DNA of 64,000 bases from Misgurnus anguillicaudatus (Eukaryota > Chordata > Actinopteri > Cypriniformes > Cobitidae), in contig NC_073361.2 in NCBI RefSeq assembly GCF_027580225.2, positions 18,051,001 through 18,115,000 of the forward strand, written 5' to 3'. A program made the position numbers and the translations under genes. Position 1 is the stretch's first letter; every line of letters begins with the position of its first letter. The notes beneath the pieces were generated by a model. It was not told the DNA's origin. It ran no database searches and worked only from the letters and a program-made list of their open reading frames with translations. Of the stretch, positions 1-11,732 are shown piece by piece.

Positions 1-1388
1 GGTGATACCACCAGTGATATATAGCTTCCCATTTAGGACTGTGCCTTCGTGCCCATACTTATTTACAGGGTATGGGTCTACAAACTCCCACTTGTCCTCA
101 ACAATATCATAACGCTCCGTAGAATAGAACGTCTCGTCTCGGGTGCGGCCTGCGACGGCATAAATATACTTCCCGATGACGCCGACGGCGAATTCCGATC
201 TTGGCACGGACATGTCAGCCATACGTAACCAGGAGTTCTGTCTGGGATCATACCGGTAGACTTTGGAAGAAGCGTGAAACTCGCCATCCGGACCCAGCTC
301 TTCGCCACCCAGCAAGAAAGAAAAATTGTTGACGATGGCCAGGCAATCGGGGCGGAGAGGAACTTGCGGGCCTTCCAGTTCCCACCACACCTTGGGCCGA
401 TGCAAAAGGAGGATCTTACTGTTGACCATGCTGTGGCCTATCATTCCACGAAATACGGCAGTCTGGGGTCTTACGGATCTGATGCGGTTGGACTTGGTCT
501 CAGCCAGTGGCTGTTCGTTCACCTGATGAAAGTAGCTGAGCGCCTGGTCAACTTCCAGCCTCAGTTGGCGGGAATATCGATAGAACTCGGATGTCTTTAC
601 CTACGTGAGGAATAACAAGAAACATTCACATACCAATGCACCAAAATCATTTGCTTTTCACGATTTCAAGTAAACATCGGTACCTTTTCAAAGATGTTAG
701 TGGGAGTCATGAGGGAAAAGCGCAGATTCTGCACCACAGCATCCGTATGCCTCCAGCGTCGCCGGTCGTGCCTCAACCAGGCCTGCACTGCCTCATACAG
801 CTCAATTTCTGGAAACCGACTCAGTTGGTCACTGTCCAAGTATGCCATCAGCTTCTCCAAACTCAAATACGACAAGAAGTCTGGTCGAGCCATCAGCGGC
901 ACGAAGTTCTCCAGCAGAAAAGCGTCAAGCTGCTCCTGCACGCCTTCTACGCCGACGCTGAAGTCTTCCAGCAACCGCATGACCTCGGCGCAGTTCTCCA
1001 AGCATATCTTGGCCAGCAGGAAGGAGCAGCAGAACTCCACGGCCTCCGTGAGCTGCACGTACATAGCCGCCTGTAGGATCTCCTGCACCGTGACCATGCT
1101 CAACTCCAAGGAACCGTAGTACATGAAGCGAAGGACGTGACCAAAGCCAGCCGCCGTCAATCCCTTCATGTGAATCTTATCCTGGTCGCGTTCCCGCATG
1201 TCAGCCGTAAACATGACCCGAAAGTAGTCGCTTTGCGTTGCTAACAGGGCCTTGTGCGCCTGGAAGTGGTGCTCCTCGATGAGCAGCGTGACGTCAAGCA
1301 ACAGCCGCTCCTCGTACAATGCTCGGAAGCCTGAGGACACGCTGCCATCATGCACTTGGGAAAGGTAGACCTCCACATCCCCCGCCAT
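1..1388 (-). CDS. klhl15: Kelch-like protein 15, Cullin-3 substrate adaptor (5' two coding exons, 3' end outside window)
   Basis: Two coding exons read on the minus strand: 684-1388 (235 codons, start ATG at 1388, 7 bases after a CTGCAG acceptor) and 1-600 (200 codons, open to the window edge). The intron 601-683 has a GTACCG donor and TAG acceptor and is in phase 0. The first exon encodes a BTB domain (about residues 30-130, LLLDVTLLIEEHHFQAHKAL) and then a BACK domain (about 135-235). The second begins SEFYRYSRQLRLEVDQA and carries the first Kelch blades (LGGEELGPDGEFHASSKVYR, AVAGRTRDETFYSTERYD). Family knowledge: KLHL15 recruits substrates, including a PP2A B' subunit, to a Cullin-3 RING ubiquitin ligase. 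The wording matches KLHL15 rather than other KLHL members, and the eif2s3/zfx neighbours agree. About 435 of roughly 600 residues are present; the last blades are missing because of the window edge. A 5' non-coding exon must lie upstream of 1396 but I could not place it. Confidence 0.93.
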
Positions 1389-1819
1389 TAGGCACCTGCA
1401 GAGACAGACGTTGTAAGAAATAACGTCAAGACGAGTCAATGCATTCCAATTCAGCTGGTCGTGCCTGCAAGGTTGGGAAGACTGTAATAGAGAGATATGG
1501 GCATTTAACATCATCTCATGGTAACATGGTATTTGTGGGAAATTACACGGATTTGTCTGTTGTCACAGAGCTTCGAAATAGTAATTATTTTGTCGAACGC
1601 ATAACCTCGCAAAGCGTATTTTGACACTAACGTCTACATAGGCGAGAGAAGCATACAAAACCTTTCCTGGCCTGCAGGGGTCAGTAAGGAGCAGTTAAGT
1701 AGATTCAATGAAGTTTCAAATTTTTAATGACCTATTTTTTCACATACTTGCAGAGAATGTTTTACCAAAACTAAGTTATTGGGTTGTTGTTGTTTTTTTT
1801 TTTTTAAATTTATTAGCAC

Positions 1820-2104
1820 TTAAAGCAACACTATGTAGTTTCCATGTAAAAATGACTTACAGCTCCCCCGTGTGGTTGAAAAGTGCAACAGTGCCTGGTA
1901 TCAGACACTCTTCTGCAGGCAGGGGGAGGGACGGGGCTGTGTTTCCTACCCTCCACCGCCACTTTCAGAGTGTGCTTGTAGCAGCTAGGAGACTGCTCAG
2001 GTTGCAGCAACAGTACAATTTGTCCAGTTAAAAGTTGTTCTATCACTGAAATAATTTTAGAGACATTATTTAAAGGTAAAAAAAACTACATAGTGTTGCT
2101 TTAA
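1820..2104. mobile_element. MITE with 22-bp perfect terminal inverted repeats
   Basis: The 22 bases at 1820-1841 are the exact reverse complement of 2083-2104 (core AAAGCAACACTATGTAG). The roughly 285-bp interior has no coding capacity. It lies upstream of the klhl15 coding exons, probably in its first intron. The superfamily is not determined. Confidence 0.75.
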
Positions 2105-3499
2105 ACATTGAAAAAGTATTTTTCAAGATTTTCATGATATGTCCCCTTTAAGATGGAGGTTGATTCTTATGAATCAATAAGATAATGAAAGAGAGAAACA
2201 TGTTATATTATTTGACAACCAAAAAGTGTTAACGATTTGTAGTTTAGTGAGTATTAAAAAACATGCCAGTCTTTAATAAGCCTCAAGCCTCAGCAATTCA
2301 GTTTCTGCTAGTGAAAGCCAAACTTGATCTCAACCCAGCGAGCATCCCTACACTCCCCCGCTAGTGCACACAACACAGCACACTCACCTCTGATTGGCCA
2401 CGGGCATGTCACAGGGGGGTGTCCGAGCCAATCAGAGGCCAGTACCTCTTGTGTCCGTAGGAAATTAAATTCTGAAGATGCCTAAATGACAAATTGAACA
2501 AGCCCCAATCATTAAAATAATTTGAAAATTACTAATAGACTGACATGGTGAAGATGCTGTATAAAACTTGTAACATTATTCTTTTATAAAAGCATTGAAA
2601 TGAAATAGACCCAAAGACACTGTATCCATAGCAGGTCATGTGTCTTTGGAGGCAAAAAGAGGATGATAAATTTTGCTATTTGTTAAAGCTGTGTTACCTT
2701 TTTGAGGCCTCCTGACCAACCGTCGGCTTCACTGCACTAAAGGGCCGTTCACATTTCCTCTGCTTGTACTTGCCCTGCTCTAGAAACAGGTGACATTCAC
2801 ATAGTTAGTAAATGCATACAAGTTTCTACATAATGTATTAAATGTTATCATTCCAGAAGAATGGGCAACATCTTAATGATTTTAAAATAGTGTATTTTTC
2901 CAAAGCTGAGAAAAGAAAAAAGGCAACATGGTCCAAAAGGTACAAAAGCCAATCCTTTTAAAATATTTTAAATGTTTTGATTTTGATAAATGTGTCAATT
3001 TAAATTAAATTAGATCAAAATAGCACATGGTTTCTACCTTTCATTTCCTCAACATGGTATTTTTAAATTCTTTGAACTTGGGTTGACCTCTTGTTACAAT
3101 CAACCCATGTTTAATTAACATCCTCAGTAAACATGACAGAATATCAACACTTAACTGATTCAAATAGAAATACATACTGGTAGACATTAAAATATATATT
3201 TTATTGTTTGTTTTTGATCTTTTGTGTCTGTAAGTTAATAGACTTATACAGTAGCTGTCTGTCAAAACTAAGTGAGCTGCCAACATAGCAGTTATTGGCA
3301 TCATACCCGCGCTTGTTGTCTAAACTTGCTGCCTAGACCTATAATAGGGAGCTCGCTAGGTGTTAAGACACAGCCGGTAAATAAAACTGATTCGACACAC
3401 TAAATGCCAACCCATAAAGTGTGAAAGACAATACTGGTGTTTTCTATTGCATTGAATTAAAGTGAGTTATAGATTAGTCGAAACAAGTTTGTGTGTGAA
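2105..3499. other. Non-coding stretch, probably klhl15 5' intron; nothing recognised
   Basis: AT-rich sequence with no exon I can support. A short GC-richer patch near 2330-2460 holds an imperfect inverted repeat around CTGATTGGC / GCCAATCAG (2390-2450). This is a small hairpin-forming repeat of unknown origin. Confidence 0.4.
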
Positions 3500-4825
3500 A
3501 TAAAATGATTTTAGCAGGGTTTTACCTCGGCGATGCGACTCCACGCAACCCCGCTTCGACCAGGGAGCCCGAGGTCCTTCGGACATGGAGTGCTAGTGTA
3601 GGACAAAGACCAGATAAATTAAATATGAAATATCATGATCCACCACGACACGCTGCCCATAAGCGTCTTTCAATGACAATAAACCAGTGTTATAGGGACT
3701 GAATAGCTATACGTTGTTTATCTATAGCCTCTACAGCGATCGTAGACGCCATATTTTGTCTGCACTGACGTCATTTCCCGAACAGTTCTCGGTCGAACGG
3801 AAATGTTGGAGTTTGTCTGTCAATATTTTCAGCCTAAACGACCACAAATTATAGATATATTTCACCAATTATATAAGTACATAAATAATGTAATTTAGTA
3901 TATTTTTAGTTATGCCTTTCTTATGAATTAAGCCTTCTTTTTCAGGCCTGCATGTGCATGGGGACATTGACATAACCGTGGGAACCTCCTTAGAGCACAA
4001 AGGGACAAGCAGAATAATTTTCTTATTTTCCTATTAACTTTATTTGTATTATGTGAATAGGTTGGGAAAATATCTTATGTGTCAGGCTTATTTGTTATGC
4101 CATTAGTACAGTATGCTTAGATTGATGACATAAAGCATTTCTTATAGGACGTGTGAAGTGACTGACACATGAGCAGAAATCCAGAGTACAGGTGAACTTT
4201 AAGAAAGTTCCGAAAATTAATATATAGTTCTTACTTTTCTTACTTACAACATTACATATTCAACTCTAAGAATGTGAACATGTGCAGTTAATGCTAAAAT
4301 ACTACTACAATAAAAAGTGTCTTACACTGAACAGTTATCAGTCATAAAACACAGTAAAATGACCATTAATTTTGCCGCACGACTCGGAGCACAAAAACTA
4401 CAAAATGCATGACGTCATAGGCAGAAGACGGACCCAGGTTTCATCCGCATTGAGTCAACGTGTATACAAATGTATTCCTTTGTATATATTTAATACATTT
4501 TTGTGCCGTTATAATGTTGGTATTGTGGTTGTTTATATTAAATAATAACGGACTATAATCCATTTGTTTGGATGATTTCCTTTTTTTGAAGTTTTTGCCC
4601 TGATTGCATCATCTCCGTGCCTACAGAACGAATTTAATGATTCGTTCATACTGAACTTATTTTATTTACATATACAGCGTGTAATAGGCTTACACAGGAA
4701 GTTATATTTACGTATATATCCAACCCTTAAACGAGTGATAAACATTTATGATTTATTAACATAAATAAATTTGTAAAAATGGTCAGGCACTCGTTTGGTC
4801 ATAGTTTCATTCCTTTTCTTTCAAG
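3500..4825. promoter_or_regulatory. Divergent promoter region between klhl15 and eif2s3 with two CRE palindromes
   Basis: klhl15 is read leftwards and eif2s3 rightwards, so this is the shared upstream DNA. Two perfect cAMP-response palindromes TGACGTCA are visible, at 3766-3773 (beside a GC-richer patch 3520-3830) and 4410-4417. The transcription start sites themselves cannot be fixed from sequence alone. The first CRE is the better candidate for klhl15 and the second for either gene. Confidence 0.5.
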
Positions 4826-4835
4826 ATGGCGGGCG
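4808..4835 (+). promoter_or_regulatory. eif2s3: eif2s3 start region: pyrimidine tract and YY1-like AAGATGGCGG at the start codon
   Basis: The start codon at 4826 lies in AAGATGGCGG, the classic YY1 element found just downstream of many start sites. A pyrimidine run, TTCCTTTTCTTTC, sits immediately before it at 4810-4822. This arrangement is typical of translation-factor genes with a very short 5' leader and terminal-oligopyrimidine-like mRNA. If so, transcription starts in the pyrimidine run and the leader is only about 10-15 bases. This is inferred; no start-site data. Confidence 0.45.
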
Positions 4836-7638
4836 ACGAGTCTGGAACAACGTTGGGTCAGCCTCATCTTTCCAAACAAGACCTCAGTACATTAGTAAGT
4901 CTGTATGTTTTGTTTATTTGTGTCATGTAATATGATTTCTATTCTCATGTTCTATCGCTGGTTCGAGTTGACTGATTTTGCGGATCTGATGACGGAAGGC
5001 ATGCTTGTTAGCCGTACCGGTGAAAGCTTACCACATGATTCATTCGGGGATGGAGAAGGACCCCGTGTAGAAAATGTGTCAAAATGATGTGAAACCACAG
5101 CACAAATGTCATTGTTTTTAATATAGTTACAGCTGTGTAAACTGTCATGAATTAGTAGTCTTTACATACTGCTTTTATGTATGGAAGGTGATTGCAAAAA
5201 ACTAGTCCGATTCTTATCATTATACAGTTTTCGAAGTGAAACTTCATTCAGCTCTGTACTAGTCCTGTCGACTGTAGACACTGTTTTTTGTGGTTAAAGT
5301 TAACAGATCTGTTCTGCTTTATAGGATGTGAGCAAACTGACTCCTCTCTCCCCAGAGATCATCAGTAGACAAGCCACAATAAATATAGGTGAGGTTTAAT
5401 ATATTGATGGACGTTTCGATTTAAATGTATTTCCATATATCTTTTTGTAATTTTAACAGTGCTATGTCACAATCTGGTATGCAATGCAGGTTTTTTATGA
5501 TGTTTGCTAAACTATTGCATTATCTGTAGGAACTATTGGTCATGTAGCCCATGGAAAATCAACAGTGGTGAAAGCGATTTCCGGAGTTCACACTGTCAGA
5601 TTCAAAAATGAGTTGGAGAGAAACATTACAATCAAGTTGGGTTATGCTAATGCAAAGGTAAGAAGATTTTTATTGTTCTACATTTAAAAACTAGAAATTG
5701 TACTTATTTCATTTACGTTGTTTGTACTTATTTGACAAAGTTGTGTTATAGATTTTGTCGCTACTGATATTTTTGATGTTCGGGTTTTTTGCTTGAGTGA
5801 CACACATTGAATTTTTATTTCTAGGTGTATAAATTGGATGATCCAAGTTGTCCACGCCCAGAGTGTTATAGGTCTTGTGGCAGCAGCACACCTGATGAGT
5901 TTCCCACAGACATTCCCAGCACCAAAGGCAACTTCAAATTAGTCAGGTACACTCGCAATGATTTGAACATTTTGCATACTTATTTGTGCCTCTCATTGTT
6001 ATCATTGTTTATTAAATTAGCAAGCATCGTTTTCCCACATATTCGTCCTAATTCTATATTTAGTCAGACATGTGTCATTTGTGGATTGCCCGGGTCACGA
6101 CATCTTGATGGCCACCATGTTAAACGGTGCTGCTGTAATGGATGCTGCACTACTCCTAATCGGTAAGTATTTCTCTCACTGCCGGTTGCTATGGCAACCC
6201 TTATCTTGCAAGTACTGACTTCTAGCATCATGAATGAAAAAAAACAAATTTGCTAATAAATGGGACACATTTTCACTCTTACAGCTGGCAATGAATCATG
6301 CCCTCAACCACAGACATCCGAGCATTTGGCGGCCATTGAGATCATGAAGCTGAAGCACATACTCATACTACAAAATAAAATCGACTTGGTAAAGGAAAGT
6401 CAGGCCAAAGAGCAGTATGAACAGATCTTGGCTTTTGTGCAGGGTAAGGGACACTCTCCTTACATAACAGATTAATAAGTAGGTTGTTTTTATGAGCTGT
6501 TAAGGAGCAATGATAGGATACAACAATAATGTCTGGCATGGACAAAAACAAATTGCAGCAGTGTTTACCTGTGGCTATAAAAAAAACACTGGAAGAGGTT
6601 GTGAAAATGTTTGTGACGGCAAAAACCTGCCAGGGGGATAAGTGACAAATGGGTAACTGAGGTTGGATTTACACTGCAAATCTTGATGCCCAATTTCGAT
6701 TTGTTGCCTGTATCCGATTTTATTGATGACCCCCTTACATAATCTTTTAAATGTGACTCGTATTAGATGACTGCATTTACACTAAACGATTCAAGGTAGA
6801 CAAACTGACCCGGAACAGCTTAAACTTCAGAGGAAGTAAAATGTTGAGATATGCGATAAAAACAGAGAAAATGATTATACAAAATTATAGAGCTTTATTT
6901 CTGTAACAAGACACAAAACTTCAACGGTACTTCACTAAGATAAGTAAAAATTTAGTCACTTTAAACAAGCCTATGTTTGACCATGTCCGCACTGTCTTGA
7001 CCATGACTGTCTTTTAAATCTGGGGTGTGAATTAATTGCGCGTTTAGATTACATAAAACATCAATGTAAAGATGCAAATTCGCGTGGGGCAATGCGAATG
7101 ACACAAATTGGGCTTGTTACTGATGCAAACTTGAAAAAGTTCAACTCAAGAACAGAATGCGCATGATGCTTAAATAAATCCCACCAGTAATCTTGATTGA
7201 GGAACTTATTTTTGGTTTCTACACAGACAGCATGATGTTGAACTTAACAGTATAGCCTTCATTTACAATGTAAAGTTTAATTTACTAAGTACAGGTATGT
7301 AAAATGGCCAATTTATGTAATGTAATGAATTCACATGTTCCCCAGTTTGAATAGGATATCATTTTTATATATCTTTATTTAATTATATCTTATATTATTG
7401 TATCAATACACTAGAAATGTGTAAGATGATTTTTGCATTTACTTAAAATAAAGAGAACTGCAATTAAAACCAGTATTTTTGCTGCTTAACGTCTCACTGT
7501 TCCTGTTACCTAAGCATAGAATAATTAAAAAAACACTTTAATAGGTCAAGGCATCAGAGCCGAAACCGAACCGAAAACCGTGCACAAGAACCGAAAGTTG
7601 TATTGAACCGTGAACTAAGTTTATTGTTGCATCCCTAA

Positions 7639-7684
<46 letters not shown>

Positions 7685-9110
7685 CATTTTTACACAAAGT
7701 GTTCTTTGTTGTCTGCTTGTGCAAATTTATGGCATGACATTATGAATGCATTTTTGAGAAAGTAGTTTTGCTCTTTCACAGGCACAGTAGCAGAGGGAGC
7801 ACCAATAATCCCAATCTCTGCCCAGCTCAAGTACAACATCGAGGTCGTTTGCGAGTACATTGTAAATAAGATTCCTGTGCCTGTCCGTGACTTCACATCT
7901 GAGCCTCGCCTTATTGTAAGAGACATTTGCATTTAAGTACTCTTGAAAAAAATAAAGGAATCAATTGTGCTTTGTGTGAAACTTGGCAGTCGAGATGAGT
8001 GATTGCGTGGTGTTGTTTTCCAGTAATCAGATCATTTGATGTCAATAAGCCCGGCTGTGAAGTAGATGATCTGAAAGGGGGTGTGGCTGGTGGAAGTATC
8101 CTCAGAGGAGTACTGAAGGTATTTTTGACACTATTCCTTAATCAATTACTTTTTTATTCTAGTTTCTCTTTTAATGCTGTTCCCCTGTTTATTTTGGTTC
8201 AAGGTTGGACAGGAGCTTGAGGTCAGACCAGGTATTGTTTCTAAGGACCACGAAGGGAAACTAATGTGCAAACCCATCTTCTCCAAAATTGTCTCACTGT
8301 TTGCCGAACACAATGATCTCCAGTACGCTGCACCTGGTGGCCTTATTGGTGAGGAGACTTAAACATCACATGCAGTAATTTTGATCCAAGGTATGACTGA
8401 GTCTGAAGTAAATTACATTATGCAAATTCTCCGTTCCAGGTGTTGGCACCAAGATTGACCCTACACTGTGCAGAGCGGATCGTATGGTGGGGCAGGTCCT
8501 CGGTGCTGTGGGGGCTTTACCCGAAATCTTCACAGAGCTTGAGATCTCCTACTTCCTTCTAAGAAGGCTGCTCGGTGTCCGCACTGAGGGTGACAAGAAG
8601 GCAGCCAAGGTGATGTATTTATTATAAATCAATTATATTATAGGATTTTAATTGTAGCCAATGATGTCTATAGCTTTTTTAATATATTTTCACCATTAAC
8701 TATTTTGTGTGTAGTTTTTAAAATGTGAATTTTTTTATATACGAACCAAGGTTCAGAAGCTGTCCAAGAATGAGGTGCTGATGGTCAACATTGGCTCACT
8801 GTCGACAGGCGGTCGCGTGAGTGCCGTAAAAGCTGATTTGGCTAAGATTGTGCTCACCAACCCTGTCTGCACAGAAGTGGGGGAGAAGATCGCCTTGAGT
8901 CGCAGAGTGGAGAAACATTGGCGGTAAGCATTACTTATCTGGGTTAACATTATTTGGGACCCTGTTATACTCATTTAACATGAAAATGATTTTGTATATT
9001 TATTAATTGATTCCGACTGATTAAATCATTGCTCTTTCATCGCTAGTTTGATTGGCTGGGGACAGATTAGGAGAGGTGTGACCATCACACCCACAGTTGA
9101 TGATGATTGA
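4826..9110 (+). CDS. eif2s3: Eukaryotic translation initiation factor 2 subunit 3 (eIF2 gamma)
   Basis: Twelve exons: 4826-4894, 5325-5388, 5530-5657, 5825-5946, 6068-6162, 6285-6443, 7782-7915, 8024-8118, 8204-8348, 8440-8609, 8751-8923, 9047-9110. The product is near-identical to vertebrate eIF2 gamma, the GTP-binding core of the eIF2-GTP-Met-tRNAi ternary complex. Visible motifs are G1 GHVAHGKST, switch region [17 protein letters not shown], a zinc-knuckle segment [18 protein letters not shown]3 DCPGHD, G4 NKID and G5 SAQLK, followed by the two beta-barrel domains and the end TPTVDDD. Exon lengths total 1418, one base short of the 1419 needed for 472 residues. The shortfall is at the exon 7/8 junction, where ATT|GTAAGA joins ..CCAG|TAATCAGA; a G is needed to read LIVIRSF. 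All other junctions are in phase. A sequence error or allele is more likely than a dead gene. Confidence 0.95.
6185..6198. promoter_or_regulatory. RFX X-box-like motif in eif2s3 intron 5
   Basis: GTTGCTATGGCAAC is a near-palindrome matching the RFX/EF-C X-box pattern (GTTGCY half-site, 2-base gap, GGCAAC). It lies 22 bases inside the intron after exon 5. Function is unknown; a chance or enhancer site are both possible. Confidence 0.3.
7545..7684. repeat. hAT-like element end plus (TG)n(TA)n microsatellite
   Basis: Within eif2s3 intron 6, 7555-7638 has GAACCG-rich sequence ending GTTGCATCCCTA, which resembles the terminal part of a fish hAT element in reverse. It is directly followed by about 9 TG and 13 TA units at 7639-7684. 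The rest of intron 6 (6444-7544) shows nothing I can name. Confidence 0.5.
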
Positions 9111-9382
9111 GGATCGACCACAACCAGTCAACGGCTTGCAGCGTCGCTCCGACGGACATAATTATTAAACCATTTTCACACATACCCCGTGCACCGGCCA
9201 GCGTTTTTCGCGGTCAGCGCAGAGTGAGGAGAAAGGATCTTTTTGAGTGGAATGCACTGGCCCTGTATTTTAAGATGTTCACCATCTTGTGTGGAAGGAT
9301 TGGTGTCATTTATATATGAGAAATGCAATGAAAACATAATTCCTTGGCTTGACAAAGCAGTTGTCAACAACTTGTGATGACT

Positions 9383-9388
9383 AATAAA
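9383..9388 (+). terminator. eif2s3: eif2s3 polyadenylation signal AATAAA
   Basis: AATAAA lies 273 bases after the eif2s3 stop and is followed by a GT-rich stretch (TTGGTGTGAGAATGTGCTCTG), as expected for a cleavage site near 9405. Confidence 0.75.
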
Positions 9389-9410
9389 ACATTTTGGATC
9401 AAACCATTGG

Positions 9411-10603
9411 TGTGAGAATGTGCTCTGTTTTGTACATTTTGCAAATGTGACATTACTTGTTTGTGATATCACTTTCAAATATCATGATGCAAATATGAAA
9501 GCTAATGCCAAATATGGATCAGTGTGTCAAATACAAACTCAGTCATTGCCCGAGGTGATAAATGTACAACCATTAATATTACATGCATGGTTTACATGTC
9601 TCGAAACATTTAAAAAGCATGTCGGCCTGGGATTTTTTTCCTAAAAATACCTCAAATGTGTCCGCCCATGTTATATGTTAGTTTCAACAAGGGTCCGAAC
9701 TTTATTGGGCTTTCAATATTATAAATATTATGAAGGCATTTTTAACTTTAAAGTTGAAAAATAATTCAAGGGTCTATTTTACACCAGTTTGAATATTTGG
9801 GGTGCAAAATTTACACCCAGCAATGGCTACTTTTTAACAATGCTTTCTAGTATTACATTGATCTGAACTATTAAGGTTTAGATAAGAACATACAGTCACG
9901 TATGTTATTATGGCGATTTATAATCATGTTCTTACACGTCCTTTAAGGTTTTAAATGGGCATACGTGCTAAACATTTACAGAGACCTTATGTTAATTGTA
10001 GTATTTAATAAAGAAAACTATCCAACCCAATAATAAAATCTGAGGTATGTTTTCCAATAGCATCGTTAGCTAACAATGGTAGTTAATGACAGAACTTGCG
10101 ATCATAGGCGCTTTTGGTAAACGTACCAACATGAAAAATAAACTAACTTATATACTGTATATTTACTATAATAAAATATATTGACATTCCTAAATACTAT
10201 AGTATTTTAGATACTTTAGTATAGTATTAATACGTATACGTAGTGTAATTATTAAAATACACTAACGTTACAGTATAACAATATTGTGGTAACTTACTAC
10301 AGTATTTTTCGTGTTACTGTTATAACGTGTTTTAAACGGAAATTACCGTACTAAAATGAGTAAATTAACTACTCGGTTAATATTTCCAAAACGATCAGTT
10401 TGAATACAACATATAGCGGGCTAACCGGTTATGGAATATTCCTACGTATAAATCCATAACTGGCTAACGTATCGATTTCGCTAATCAGTCTGCGTTCGCA
10501 ACAAATCAAACGTCCAAATTCTTCCTGTCCAACACGCAAAATTAAACAAAATTATTTATCTCATTGTGTACGATATCACCAAACGTCAAATCGCCCGAAA
10601 AAA
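9411..10603. other. Intergenic DNA between eif2s3 and zfx; nothing recognised
   Basis: AT-rich spacer. It has several short self-complementary runs of ATACTATAGTATTTTAG type around 10190-10230, but no exon, RNA gene or clear transposon end that I can support. Confidence 0.4.
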
Positions 10604-11110
10604 TTACAATTCGCGGCCCTGCCAGAAGAGAAACGCAGCGGCCACTCGTCTGAGACTCCTTCCGCATTTTCCTGCGGCTCTGCGGCAGTGACGTGCGCCT
10701 CGGAAGGCGGCGTAATCGCCGGCGAAGCTGGAGGCTGCAGCGCCTCGGAGCGCATCGGCCCCTCCCCTCCGCGCTCTGCGGCGGCCCGCCCTACTCACAC
10801 AAGAAGCCCGTATGCGCTCTGCCCGAGTCTGGGGGTGGGAGAAAGAAAGCCGTACGGCCTTGGAAACCAAACAGAAAAAATAATACGACAGGTAGGCCGC
10901 TGTATTGAACCAAATCCGGAGTGGAAAGCTTTACGTTTGCACGGTTTCAATCTGAAGCGACATTTTACGTGTGTGTAAGTATAACGTTCACGTATTTGTG
11001 GGATTGTGTGATTATCGCGGTTGTAGTGTCGCGTAGGCCTTTGTTAGCAGCGAGCCGCGGCCTTCCGAGGCCTAAACTAGGCCGCGGAAACTGGGCTCTC
11101 GATGATTATG
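10604..11110 (+). promoter_or_regulatory. zfx: CpG-rich promoter / 5' non-coding exon region of zfx with AGGCC motifs
   Basis: GC content and CpG density rise sharply against AT-rich flanks. A possible 5'-exon donor, GTGT|GTAAGTA, lies at about 10976. AGGCC motifs cluster at 10894-10898, 11035-11040 (AGGCCT), 11068-11073 (AGGCCT) and 11079-11083, plus one on the opposite strand at 11059-11063. AGGCC is the core reported for the ZFX family itself, so autoregulation is possible. That is inference. Confidence 0.6.
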
Positions 11111-11732
11111 AGAGTTATTCATAATTGATCATACATTGTATTTATTTGTAAATGTTTAAACACATTGTAGAGAATATTTTAATGTCCAATTTTGGGCGTT
11201 TAAGTATGTATTTATGCGATTTAATGGATTATTTTAAATCATTCAAAATGGCGATTGTTTGGGAGAGGGGCGTGTCGAGTGTGTTTTCTAAAAGTGGGCG
11301 GGACATAAGCAAATGCAAGTCTCTAGATGGGAACGCCTTTTCATTATCATGCTGTAAACAGATGGGAGTAGCAAGGTCTGTAAATTAAATGCATTTTGTC
11401 AGATTACGGCATACGTGGTAGCCTGTTTATCTACAGTTGTATGCTTTAACACATAAGTTAGACATTAAATATAACAAAATATTTTAAAAATCATATTCAC
11501 TTCTGCCCCGTGATGTCTGATCTTAAGTTATTTATTTCCTCTTATGTGTTCTTATGGTGTCATATAATATTGGTATATATCATTTTAATTTGTCGATTTT
11601 GACACATAGCAAGACATAACAACAGTCTGCCATTTGTTTTACACTATAATGTGAAATTAATAATATATATTCATCTTCTTTTAACATTTTGTGCCTGTAG
11701 GACTTATATTATGCAGATGACAGGTGGAGACA

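Noticed and set aside
4826..9110. eif2s3 as a processed or dead pseudogene
   Set aside because: It has twelve introns at conserved places, near-perfect protein identity and a polyadenylation signal. Only one base is missing at one junction.
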